Source: Caldalkalibacillus mannanilyticus JCM 10596
GTDB taxonomy: Bacteria; Bacillota; Bacilli; Caldalkalibacillales; JCM-10596
Assembly (NCBI RefSeq): GCF_000615945.1
Contig: NZ_BAMO01000021.1
Coordinates: 1 to 64,000 of the forward strand
Reading direction: 5' to 3'
DNA length: 64,000 nt
A program made the translations under genes and the position numbers. Positions 57,363 to 64,000 of the stretch are shown here, one piece after another (the first letter of the stretch is position 1; each line of letters starts with the position of its first letter). Under the pieces are notes generated by a model that searched no databases, was not told the origin of the DNA, and saw only the letters and a program-made list of their open reading frames with translations.

Positions 57363-58301
57363 ATGAAAAACAGACCTTTACTAGCAGACTTTATTTTATT
57401 ACTTGTTGCTTTTGTGTGGGGAGCTACATTTGTCCTTGTAGAGAATGCCATTGCCTTTTTACCGCCATTTCTCTTCAATGCCCTTCGTTTTACCTTGGCA
57501 TCTGTTAGCTTATTCATCGTGATTTTTATTTTTTATCGTCGCCAGCTTATGGCGATAGACTGGAAGCTGATGATTGCTGGAATCATTTTAGGCGTGTGGC
57601 TTTTTTCAGGATATTTATTTCAAACGGCTGGACTTCTGTATACATCCTCCTCTAAGGCAGGATTTATTACAGGGTTATCCGTTGTTCTTGTCCCCCTGTT
57701 TTCATTTCTTATAATGAAGCAAAAAATATCCATCAACGCAGCCTTGGGCATTATTGTTGCCACCGCTGGTTTGTACCTATTGACGGCTGGTGATGTTTCA
57801 GGGGTTAACCTTGGAGATATGCTTGTTTTTTTCTGTGCCATTTCATTTGCTCTGCAAATTGTCTTAACCGGAAAATATGCACCACAGTTTCCTGCTTTAA
57901 TCCTTGCTTTTGTACAGATTTCAACGGTTGCTCTTCTAAGCTGTATCGGTGCCGCCTTTCAGAATGAATGGAGCATTGTTTTAGATAGTCCAGATATCTT
58001 ACTGGAAAATGTGGTCCTATGGGCTTTGCTAATCTGTGCTTTACCTGCCACCGTATTTGCCTTTGTGGCACAAACCGAGCTACAAACCTATACAACACCC
58101 ACAAGAGTCGCCCTGATTTTTGCTACGGAACCTGTTTTTGCCGGACTGACGGATGGGCTCTGGAATCAGAATTGGTTATCCTCTCTTGGAGTGATTGGAT
58201 GCCTGCTGATTCTAGCAGGGATGATCTTATCTGAACTAAAATTTACTTGGGGGGAGAAAAATGCGAAGATTATACAAATCAAGAAACAACAAGGTCATTG
58301 A
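57363..58301 (+). CDS. EamA-family (DMT) transporter
   Basis: The 312-residue membrane protein has ten predicted helices in two EamA repeats, with FVWGATFVLVENAIAFLPP near the N-terminus and IFATEPVFAGLTDGLWNQNW in the second repeat. Members export amino acids or other metabolites; the substrate cannot be read here. The start fits the family N-terminus, but no ribosome-binding site precedes it. It overlaps the following PspC gene by 41 bases. Confidence 0.88.
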   Translation: MKNRPLLADFILLLVAFVWGATFVLVENAIAFLPPFLFNALRFTLASVSLFIVIFIFYRRQLMAIDWKLMIAGIILGVWLFSGYLFQTAGLLYTSSSKAGFITGLSVVLVPLFSFLIMKQKISINAALGIIVATAGLYLLTAGDVSGVNLGDMLVFFCAISFALQIVLTGKYAPQFPALILAFVQISTVALLSCIGAAFQNEWSIVLDSPDILLENVVLWALLICALPATVFAFVAQTELQTYTTPTRVALIFATEPVFAGLTDGLWNQNWLSSLGVIGCLLILAGMILSELKFTWGEKNAKIIQIKKQQGH

Positions 58302-58806
58302 TGGGGTATGTGCGGGGATCGCCGACCATTTTGCCATTGATCCTGTCCTTATTCGCTTAATCTGGGTTCTTTCTTTTTTCTTTGGTGGAACTGGAATCAT
58401 AGCTTACATCATTGCTATGTTAATTATTCCTGAAGAACCTAAGGCCCGTACAAAAGAGAAACCGATGGCTGATCCGCAGTCGGAGCAATCGAAGCAGATG
58501 GATACGGAAAAGAGCATCAATCATGAGGAAGCTAAAGAGTACTCACCCTACCATAGCACTCAGACCTCTCATTCACCTTATTATACGGTCGATTCAGAGC
58601 TCCCTCCCGATCCTACAAAAAGAGGCTATTCATCGTTGATCTTTGGGTTGATTCTCGTTTTCTTTGGGGCTGTTCTATTGGCAGAAAAATTATTTGGAAT
58701 TTCAATCAATTTTCGAACGATCTTTAGAAGTATTCAACACTATATGTGGCCCTCCATCCTTATTCTTATTGGGGTATTTCTACTCATAAGGAGAAATAGA
58801 CTGTGA
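58261..58806 (+). CDS. PspC-domain membrane protein
   Basis: The 181-residue protein starts with a PspC domain (RRLYKSRNNKVIDGVCAGIA, about 1-60) that has one long membrane helix. A hydrophilic Glu/Ser-rich linker and two C-terminal helices of the LiaI/DUF5668 type (about 120-178) follow. Such proteins act in cell-envelope stress responses. ATG 58261 has GGGGGGAG upstream, inside the end of the EamA gene. Confidence 0.83.
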   Translation: MRRLYKSRNNKVIDGVCAGIADHFAIDPVLIRLIWVLSFFFGGTGIIAYIIAMLIIPEEPKARTKEKPMADPQSEQSKQMDTEKSINHEEAKEYSPYHSTQTSHSPYYTVDSELPPDPTKRGYSSLIFGLILVFFGAVLLAEKLFGISINFRTIFRSIQHYMWPSILILIGVFLLIRRNRL

Positions 58807-59264
58807 TAAATCAAAGATTACTTCCTGGATTTATTTTGATTGGACTAGGTGCTTATTTTTTACTTAAGCAACTACAGCTTCCTTTATTTGAAGAATTAAT
58901 CAGTTGGCCTTTGATCTTAATCATTGTAGGACTCTCCTTCATCCTTGCTTCGTTTATGGGATGGGAGAAAATACTGATTCTTCCAGGAGGAATTGTTTTT
59001 TCACTAGGATTTCACTTTTTTGCTTTATACAATTTCTCTTTTTGGTCCCATCATTGGTCTCTCTTTCCTGGAGCTGTCGGAGTAGGCTTTCTGATTACTT
59101 TTCTTCGTACAAGGATCATTCATTTTATGATTCCTGCAACGATCCTTCTGGCACTCCCTGCCTTCCATTTTCTTTTTGGAGGGATGAGTTTTCTCTTTCA
59201 ATGGTGGCCAGTTATTCCGATCTTGATTGGTGTCTATTTGATCTTTGGCAGAAGAAGCTGGTAA
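58803..59264 (+). CDS. LiaF/DUF5668-like membrane protein
   Basis: The 153-residue protein is almost entirely hydrophobic, with five to six helices. It has LIIVGLSFILASFMGWEKIL and other segments of the DUF5668 or LiaF transmembrane type. It overlaps the PspC gene by four bases. No LiaR/LiaS two-component pair is in the window, so the pair may act on its own or with a distant sensor. Confidence 0.7.
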   Translation: MINQRLLPGFILIGLGAYFLLKQLQLPLFEELISWPLILIIVGLSFILASFMGWEKILILPGGIVFSLGFHFFALYNFSFWSHHWSLFPGAVGVGFLITFLRTRIIHFMIPATILLALPAFHFLFGGMSFLFQWWPVIPILIGVYLIFGRRSW

Positions 59265-59287
59265 ACCCCATATGTATCTGAACACCA

Positions 59288-59330
59288 AAGCCCTGTTTCA
59301 GCAGAGTTTAGCTGAATACAGGGCTTTTTC
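59288..59330 (+). terminator. Bidirectional terminator between convergent genes
   Basis: AAGCCCTGTTTCAGC pairs with GCTGAATACAGGGCTT, followed by TTTTC; A-rich sequence on the other side lets it act on both strands. Confidence 0.88.
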
Positions 59331-59332
59331 TA

Positions 59333-59737
59333 TTATTCATTATCCTGAACGTCGTAAGTAAATAAGATATACTGATTCTGTCTTAATGGGGTGTATTGCA
59401 CAGTTACCTGCTTTGAAACCCCTTCCGTTCCATCCTGAAAAATCATGCTCCCCTCTTCCATATACGCTAGTTCCCAGTCTCCTCTTCCAACTCCCTCTAA
59501 TCGCGGAAGATAATCTAAAATGTATCTTTCCTTACCTTCGTAATACGTGACAAATCGACTTGAGTCAGAAGCCACCCACAAAACCTCTCGATCCGAACTA
59601 TTCAAGTACCACAAGGTCGTACCAAGAGCTATAGGATTTTCTCCTTCAAATAAAAGAAGTCCGATCCCAAAGAGAATGATTCCAATTATGAGCAGCCCTC
59701 CTAACCATACATATTTATTTGTGACCCATCTATTCAT
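59333..59737 (-). CDS. Uncharacterized membrane-anchored protein
   Basis: I do not recognise this 134-residue protein. A basic N-terminus precedes one membrane helix (about 11-29). The C-terminal part is a hydrophilic, beta-rich extracytoplasmic domain with no cysteines. It lies 14 bases after the ABC ATPase gene and could be cotranscribed with it. Confidence 0.6.
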   Translation of the reverse strand: MNRWVTNKYVWLGGLLIIGIILFGIGLLLFEGENPIALGTTLWYLNSSDREVLWVASDSSRFVTYYEGKERYILDYLPRLEGVGRGDWELAYMEEGSMIFQDGTEGVSKQVTVQYTPLRQNQYILFTYDVQDNE

Positions 59738-59751
59738 GTGTTCCTTCCCCC

Positions 59752-60474
59752 TTAGAGTACTTTGCTCAGAAATTCCCTTGTCCGCTCTTGCTTAGGGTCC
59801 TCAAATACTTGGTCAGGTTTCCCCACCTCTTCGATTCTGCCTGCATGTAAGAAGCAAACCCAATCCGCTACTTCGCGAGCAAAACCCATTTCATGAGTAA
59901 CCACCACCATCGTCATCCCTTCCTGCGCCAATTCTTTCATCGTTTCTAGCACTTCACCCACTAACTCTGGATCTAGAGCAGAAGTGGGTTCATCAAAAAG
60001 CATGATTTTAGGCTTCATTGCTAAGGAACGAGCAATCGCTACTCTCTGCTTCTGTCCTCCTGACAAACGGGAAGGATATTCATTTTCTTTTTCAAGCAAG
60101 CCTACTTTTTGCAGAAGTTCTCTCGCTTCCTCGATGGCTTGCTCTTTCTTCACACCCTTAACCATGACAGGCGCTTCGATTATATTCTCAAGCACTGATT
60201 TATGGGGGAACAGATTAAAATGCTGAAAGACCATTCCTACCTGCTGGCGAACCGAATTTAAGTTATCCCGTGTCGGGTCAACTTCCTTGCCCTCAATGAT
60301 AATCTTACCTGAATCTTTGAATTCCAGAAAATTCAAACATCTCAGTAGTGTACTTTTCCCTGAGCCACTTGCTCCAATAAGACAGACAACATCACTTTCC
60401 TCCACATGTAAATCAACGTCTTTGAGTACGTGTAACTCCCCAAACGATTTATTTAGTTTCTCAACTCTGATCAA
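59752..60474 (-). CDS. Polar amino-acid ABC transporter ATP-binding protein
   Basis: This 240-residue GlnQ/ArtM-type ATPase powers uptake of a polar amino acid. It has Walker [17 protein letters not shown], the signature [16 protein letters not shown], Walker [15 protein letters not shown] and the His switch [10 protein letters not shown]. It is encoded after its permease and binding protein; the substrate is not clear from sequence. Confidence 0.92.
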   Translation of the reverse strand: MIRVEKLNKSFGELHVLKDVDLHVEESDVVCLIGASGSGKSTLLRCLNFLEFKDSGKIIIEGKEVDPTRDNLNSVRQQVGMVFQHFNLFPHKSVLENIIEAPVMVKGVKKEQAIEEARELLQKVGLLEKENEYPSRLSGGQKQRVAIARSLAMKPKIMLFDEPTSALDPELVGEVLETMKELAQEGMTMVVVTHEMGFAREVADWVCFLHAGRIEEVGKPDQVFEDPKQERTREFLSKVL

Positions 60475-60486
60475 GGCTTTTCCTCC

Positions 60487-61158
60487 TTACCTTTCACTTA
60501 CACTCAAGCGATACTCTAGCTTATTCACCAACCAAGTAAAGATTAAAACAATAATAAGATAATAAAGTGCTGCCATCACATAAAACTCCAATTCTAGATA
60601 AGTGACCGAAACAAATTGCCTAGAACGATTAAATATTTCTGTCATTCCTATAAAAGCTGCTAAAGATGAATCTTTAAGACCTATAATAAATTGATTACCC
60701 AATGGCGGAATCGTTCGCTTAAAGGCTTGAGGTAAAATAATGCGGCGCATTGCCAAAGAACTTGTCATTCCTAATGATCTTGCTGCCTCCATTTGGCCTC
60801 GATCAATGGATTGAATTCCCCCTCGAAAGATTTCAGCAATATAGGCTCCATTATGAAAGGCTAGAGCTAAAGAAGCAGCCCAAAAAGGAGTAAGGGAAAT
60901 AATTTCGGTAAATCCAAAATACAAAACAAATATTTGAACAATAAGCGGTGTCGCTCGGACCACCGTAATATAAATATTAGCAATGGAATGTAGGATTCGA
61001 TTGGAAGATAGCTTTAACAAAGCAAAAAATAAGCCAATTCCCATTCCTATGACAATAGAAGCCGCCGTTAATTGTAAGGTAAGCAGCATTGCTTTTAAGA
61101 AAAACGGATATTTATCCACTAAATGATAAAAGAATGCGGGTAATTGAAAAACAGCCAC
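60487..61158 (-). CDS. Polar amino-acid ABC transporter permease
   Basis: The 223-residue permease has the HisMQ-type helices and the EAA loop EAARSLGMTSSLAMRRIILP that contacts the ATPase. It stands between the binding protein and ATPase genes. Confidence 0.92.
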   Translation of the reverse strand: MAVFQLPAFFYHLVDKYPFFLKAMLLTLQLTAASIVIGMGIGLFFALLKLSSNRILHSIANIYITVVRATPLIVQIFVLYFGFTEIISLTPFWAASLALAFHNGAYIAEIFRGGIQSIDRGQMEAARSLGMTSSLAMRRIILPQAFKRTIPPLGNQFIIGLKDSSLAAFIGMTEIFNRSRQFVSVTYLELEFYVMAALYYLIIVLIFTWLVNKLEYRLSVSER

Positions 61159-61186
61159 GCATGTTCACCCTCCTTAGAAAGAGAAG

Positions 61187-61208
61187 GTGCGCAACTCTCG
61201 CTGCGCAC
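61187..61208 (-). other. Hairpin between binding-protein and permease genes
   Basis: GTGCGCA and TGCGCAC form a strong stem that begins at the binding-protein stop codon. No long T run follows. Such stems often stabilise the upstream mRNA so that more binding protein than permease is made. Confidence 0.55.
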
Positions 61209-62071
61209 TACTCTAAAATATCAACTCCAAAGTAACGTTTACTAATCTCTTCATATGTTCCATTTTCACGAATGGCTGCAAGAGCCTCATTGATTTTATC
61301 TAGAAGTTCTTGATTTCCTTTTTGAACAGGAATGGCAACTTCTTCTTCAAAAATCAGGTCCCCTGCCATCTCCAATTCAAACCCTGTTTCATCGATGGCA
61401 ATAAGTCCTACGAGTCGATCGGTAATCACAGCGTCCAAATTATTCGAAGTCGCTAAATCCCTAAGTGCTGTCACATCACTCTCATATGTAGCCACCTGCT
61501 TAGAATATTCTCTAGCCACGGGCTCATAGGAGGTTCCTAAGGCAACTCCGATCCGAATCTCATCGGAAAGATCCTTTGCTCCTTCAATTGAGCTTCCTTT
61601 TTTGACAAACAGCTGTGCTCCAGATAAGTAATAAGGATGAGAAAAATCGACTTGCTCCGCTCTTTCCATCGTAATTCCCATAGATCCTATAATGGCATCA
61701 AATTGGCTGCTTCTTAGTCCAGATAAGATACCTGACCAAGGAGTGGCTACCGGATTAGCTTCCCAGCCATGATATTCAGCAATCGCTTTCCCTATTTCTA
61801 CATCAAATCCTGTTAATTCACCACTTGCCTCATCTACATAATTAAAGGGATGATATTCTCCTGACATAGCAAAAGTAAAAACGTTATTTTCAAGCAGATA
61901 TGTCACGCTTTCTGTTTCTCCCTGATTTTGTTCAGCCTGCTCCTCCCCTTTTCCTTCAGTAGGAATGCTTTCAGTTCCCTCATCAGAGCCTGTTTCAACT
62001 CCTCCACATGCTGTGAATAAGAAACTTATACAGAGTAATAATACTAAAACCCCCACTACTTTCTTATACAT
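61208..62071 (-). CDS. Amino-acid ABC transporter substrate-binding lipoprotein
   Basis: The 287-residue lipoprotein has a signal peptide ending in the lipobox F-T-A-C, an acidic linker, and a bacterial SBP family 3 domain (FDVEIGKAIAEYHGWEANPV; FDAIIGSMGITMERAEQVDF). It is the first gene of the minus-strand cassette. The substrate is probably a polar amino acid. Confidence 0.9.
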   Translation of the reverse strand: MYKKVVGVLVLLLCISFLFTACGGVETGSDEGTESIPTEGKGEEQAEQNQGETESVTYLLENNVFTFAMSGEYHPFNYVDEASGELTGFDVEIGKAIAEYHGWEANPVATPWSGILSGLRSSQFDAIIGSMGITMERAEQVDFSHPYYLSGAQLFVKKGSSIEGAKDLSDEIRIGVALGTSYEPVAREYSKQVATYESDVTALRDLATSNNLDAVITDRLVGLIAIDETGFELEMAGDLIFEEEVAIPVQKGNQELLDKINEALAAIRENGTYEEISKRYFGVDILE

Positions 62072-62126
62072 TCACTTACCCCTCTCTCTTTTTTAAATGC
62101 TTTTTTGCCAAATGTTTTCCATTTCT

Positions 62127-62155
62127 ATTATATCTTGATCTTCTAGTTGAAACAA
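62127..62155 (-). promoter_or_regulatory. Sigma-A-like promoter of the minus-strand ABC cassette
   Basis: On the minus strand TTGTTT and a perfect TATAAT are separated by 17 bases, about 55 bases before the ATG. The rest of the 62072-62387 intergenic region holds this and the opposing promoter; I see no riboswitch. Confidence 0.55.
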
Positions 62156-62265
62156 AAGAGCTGTACTGCTATATATGGGGCTTCTTCTTGCTGAGAGAGG
62201 GTAAATGGAGAATTTCAATACCCATCCTTAAAGTTTGCCTAAGTATCCTCTGTAATCCTTTGATA

Positions 62266-62293
62266 TTGACAAAATTACGAAACATGCTAAACT
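62266..62293 (+). promoter_or_regulatory. Sigma-A-like promoter of the tcyA-like cassette
   Basis: TTGACA (62266-62271) and TAAACT (62288-62293) are 16 bases apart, and TG-C precedes the -10 (extended -10). It lies about 95 bases upstream of the binding-protein start. Confidence 0.6.
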
Positions 62294-62387
62294 AATTTCA
62301 TGAAATCCATAAAAACATACCTATTTAGTTAGTTTTTATTTTTTGTTTTTCAAATCACAACTTTTTATTTTGAATGGAGGAAGAATG

Positions 62388-63206
62388 ATGAACACTTATT
62401 TACGTCCGATTCTTATTTTATTAATGACTTTCACTCTGATCACGGTGCTAGCTGCGTGTGGTACAGCTCCCACTGAGGAGTCTGATAAAACAACTGGTTC
62501 AGAAACATTATTAGAAAAAATTCAAGCTGAAGGTAAACTTCCAATTGGAACAGAAGGAACCTACGCTCCATTTACATTCCATGATGAAACGGGAGCACTA
62601 ACTGGTTTCGATGTTGAAGTGGCAACAGAAATAGCCAAAAGGTTAGGGGTAGAGCCTGTATTTATGGAAACACAATGGGATGCGATGTTCGCTGGCTTGG
62701 ATGCTGGGCGATTTGATATGATTGCGAATCAGGTAGGAATTCGTCCAGATCGAAAGGAAAAATATGATTTTTCTGATCCTTATATTGTTTCAGCAGCCGT
62801 ATTAGTTGTGCATCAGGATAACGATTCTGTTAAGGATTTTGAAGATATTACTGGACTGAAAGCAGGACAAACGCTAACAAGTAACTTAACCGATATCGCC
62901 AGAGAGCATGGAGCGGAAATTGTAGGCGTGGAGGGCTTTAATCAAGCCATGGATTTATTAAGCTCCAAACGTATTGATGTGACCATTAATGATGGATTAT
63001 CTGTTCTAGACTTCCTGAAACAACGTCCTGACGCACCCGTTCAAATCGTAGCTAGACACTCAAACGCTGCTTATAACGGATTTATGTTTCGAAAAGGAAA
63101 CGAAGAGTTAATTGAGGCGGTAAATCAAGCGTTAAAAGAAATGCAAGAAGACGGAACCTATTTACAAATCTCTGAGAAATGGTTTGGTGCAGATGTATCT
63201 AAGTAA
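62388..63206 (+). CDS. tcyA: Cystine-type ABC transporter binding lipoprotein (TcyA-like)
   Basis: The start ATG 62388 (or 62385) follows GGAGG; a longer frame from 62343 includes the ribosome-binding site and is unlikely. The signal peptide ends in the lipobox L-A-A-C. The SBP family 3 domain has [20 protein letters not shown], and the segments [14 protein letters not shown] and [17 protein letters not shown] are close to TcyA of Bacillus, which binds cystine. It is first in a plus-strand cassette with permease and ATPase. Confidence 0.82.
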   Translation: MNTYLRPILILLMTFTLITVLAACGTAPTEESDKTTGSETLLEKIQAEGKLPIGTEGTYAPFTFHDETGALTGFDVEVATEIAKRLGVEPVFMETQWDAMFAGLDAGRFDMIANQVGIRPDRKEKYDFSDPYIVSAAVLVVHQDNDSVKDFEDITGLKAGQTLTSNLTDIAREHGAEIVGVEGFNQAMDLLSSKRIDVTINDGLSVLDFLKQRPDAPVQIVARHSNAAYNGFMFRKGNEELIEAVNQALKEMQEDGTYLQISEKWFGADVSK

Positions 63207-63894
63207 CCTCTTCGAAAACCCTGAAAGAATCGAAAGGTTAATAGAAATTGCTAAGAGCTCCTTTCTGCCTTTATTGAAAGGAGCCTTAACCTTTTCAATT
63301 AGCTTAGCCCTCATCTCTTTTGTTATTGGACTTCTGCTTGCCGTACTTACTGCACTTGCCAGAATATCTAAGGTGAAAATATTACATATTCTTGCTCGCA
63401 CATATGTTTCAATCATTCGTGGCACTCCTTTACTAGTGCAATTATTTATTATCTTTTTTGGACTGCCCAGTATGGGGATCGTCCTCGATCCCTTTCCATC
63501 AGCCGTGATTGGTTTTTCCTTAAATGTGGGAGCCTATGGATCTGAAATTGTTCGTGCCGCTATATTATCTATACCTAAGGGACAGTGGGAAGCAGCTTCG
63601 TCGATTGGCATGACCAAGTTTCAGGCGCTAAAACGAATTATTCTTCCCCAAGCAGCTAGAGTTTCTGTACCGCCACTATCGAACTCATTCATTAGTTTAG
63701 TCAAGGATACTTCACTGGCAGCCGTGATTCTTGTCCCTGAAATGTTTAGAAAAGCTCAGGAAATTGCAGCGGCAACCTATGAACCCCTATTAATTTATAC
63801 AGAAGCAGCTCTGATTTATTGGATGATCTGTTTTGTTCTATCTATCATTCAGGATCGAATTGAAGCCAAATTAGACCGTTATGTGGCGAAGTAA
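63193..63894 (+). CDS. tcyB: Cystine-type ABC transporter permease (TcyB-like)
   Basis: From ATG 63193 the product is 233 residues; an in-frame TTG at 63184 is possible. It has HisMQ-type helices and the EAA loop [20 protein letters not shown]. The ATG overlaps the tcyA-like stop by 14 bases, so translation is coupled. Confidence 0.85.
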   Translation: MYLSNLFENPERIERLIEIAKSSFLPLLKGALTFSISLALISFVIGLLLAVLTALARISKVKILHILARTYVSIIRGTPLLVQLFIIFFGLPSMGIVLDPFPSAVIGFSLNVGAYGSEIVRAAILSIPKGQWEAASSIGMTKFQALKRIILPQAARVSVPPLSNSFISLVKDTSLAAVILVPEMFRKAQEIAAATYEPLLIYTEAALIYWMICFVLSIIQDRIEAKLDRYVAK

Positions 63895-63909
63895 GGAGGA
63901 AAAGGAACG

Positions 63910-64000
63910 ATGATCTCGTTATACAATATTCGAAAAAGCTTCGGAGAACGTGAAATTCTAAAAGGGATCGACTTAGAGGTTCCTAAAGGCAAGGTTGTTG
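63910..64000 (+). CDS. tcyC: Cystine-type ABC transporter ATPase, partial (TcyC-like)
   Basis: The gene starts at ATG 63910 behind AAGGAGG and leaves the window. The first 30 residues (ISLYNIRKSFGEREILKGID) match the start of amino-acid ABC ATPases. It would complete the cassette. Confidence 0.8.
   Translation, partial: MISLYNIRKSFGEREILKGIDLEVPKGKVV

Noticed and set aside
62072-62387. S-box or other riboswitch upstream of the cystine-type cassette
   Set aside because: No riboswitch core or terminator/antiterminator pair is seen; the region holds two divergent promoters.

Overview
The window is the chromosome of a low-to-moderate GC, endospore-forming member of the Bacillales. The evidence is the sporulation genes (safA, spo0B, spoIVFA/FB, spoIIB, spoVID, ysxE) and the conserved order hemAXCDBL - spoVID - ysxE - valS - folC - comC-type peptidase - spoIIB - maf - radC - mreBCD - minCD - spoIVFA/FB - rng - rplU-ysxB-rpmA - spo0B - obg - pheB - hom-thrC-thrB - pheA - safA known from Bacillus. 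murC and a complete type IV pilus locus inside this block suggest a Brevibacillus/Aneurinibacillus/Paenibacillus-like lineage rather than Bacillus proper. That placement is inference.

Layout. 1-2.7 kb: spore coat/cortex genes (repeat lipoprotein, CotS-like protein, safA). 2.8-7.6 kb: pheA, thrB, thrC, hom, pheB. 7.8-10.9 kb: obg, spo0B, and rplU-prp-rpmA behind an L21 leader. 11-14.2 kb: rng, spoIVFB, spoIVFA. 14.3-20.3 kb: a 93-residue unknown, minD, minC, mreD, mreC, mreB, radC, maf, DUF4321. 20.4-24.3 kb: a chemoreceptor, an AT-rich orphan, spoIIB. 24.4-37.2 kb: a type IV pilus locus (pilB, T, C, A, D, M, N, O) with two divergent minor-pilin triplets. 37.2-39 kb: a membrane GAF-GGDEF diguanylate cyclase. 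39-45 kb: murC, folC, T-box-controlled valS. 45-50.8 kb: small membrane protein, YsxE-type proteins, spoVID, a 547-residue orphan. 50.9-57.2 kb: hem operon. 57.3-64 kb: EamA exporter, PspC/LiaF-like membrane proteins, two divergent amino-acid ABC cassettes.

The most interesting unit is the pilus locus. Two near-symmetrical divergent promoters that resemble sigma-D sites (ACCGATAT -10) lie between the two minor-pilin triplets, and the nearby chemoreceptor gene has a sigma-D-like promoter too. PilB carries an N-terminal MshEN-type domain of the kind that binds c-di-GMP, and a diguanylate cyclase without an inhibitory I-site lies immediately beyond the second triplet. Together these suggest a motility-sigma-controlled, c-di-GMP-tuned pilus with two alternative tip complexes, each ending in a long PilX-like beta-repeat protein.

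A caution: eight genes (safA, rng, mreC, pilO, the cyclase gene, folC, a second ysxE-like gene, hemD) are each broken by a single-base shift, nearly all at short homopolymers. Several of these are normally essential, so uncorrected sequencing errors are the simplest explanation. safA also carries two in-frame A_AAA_AAG slippery heptamers, so programmed frameshifting cannot be excluded there.
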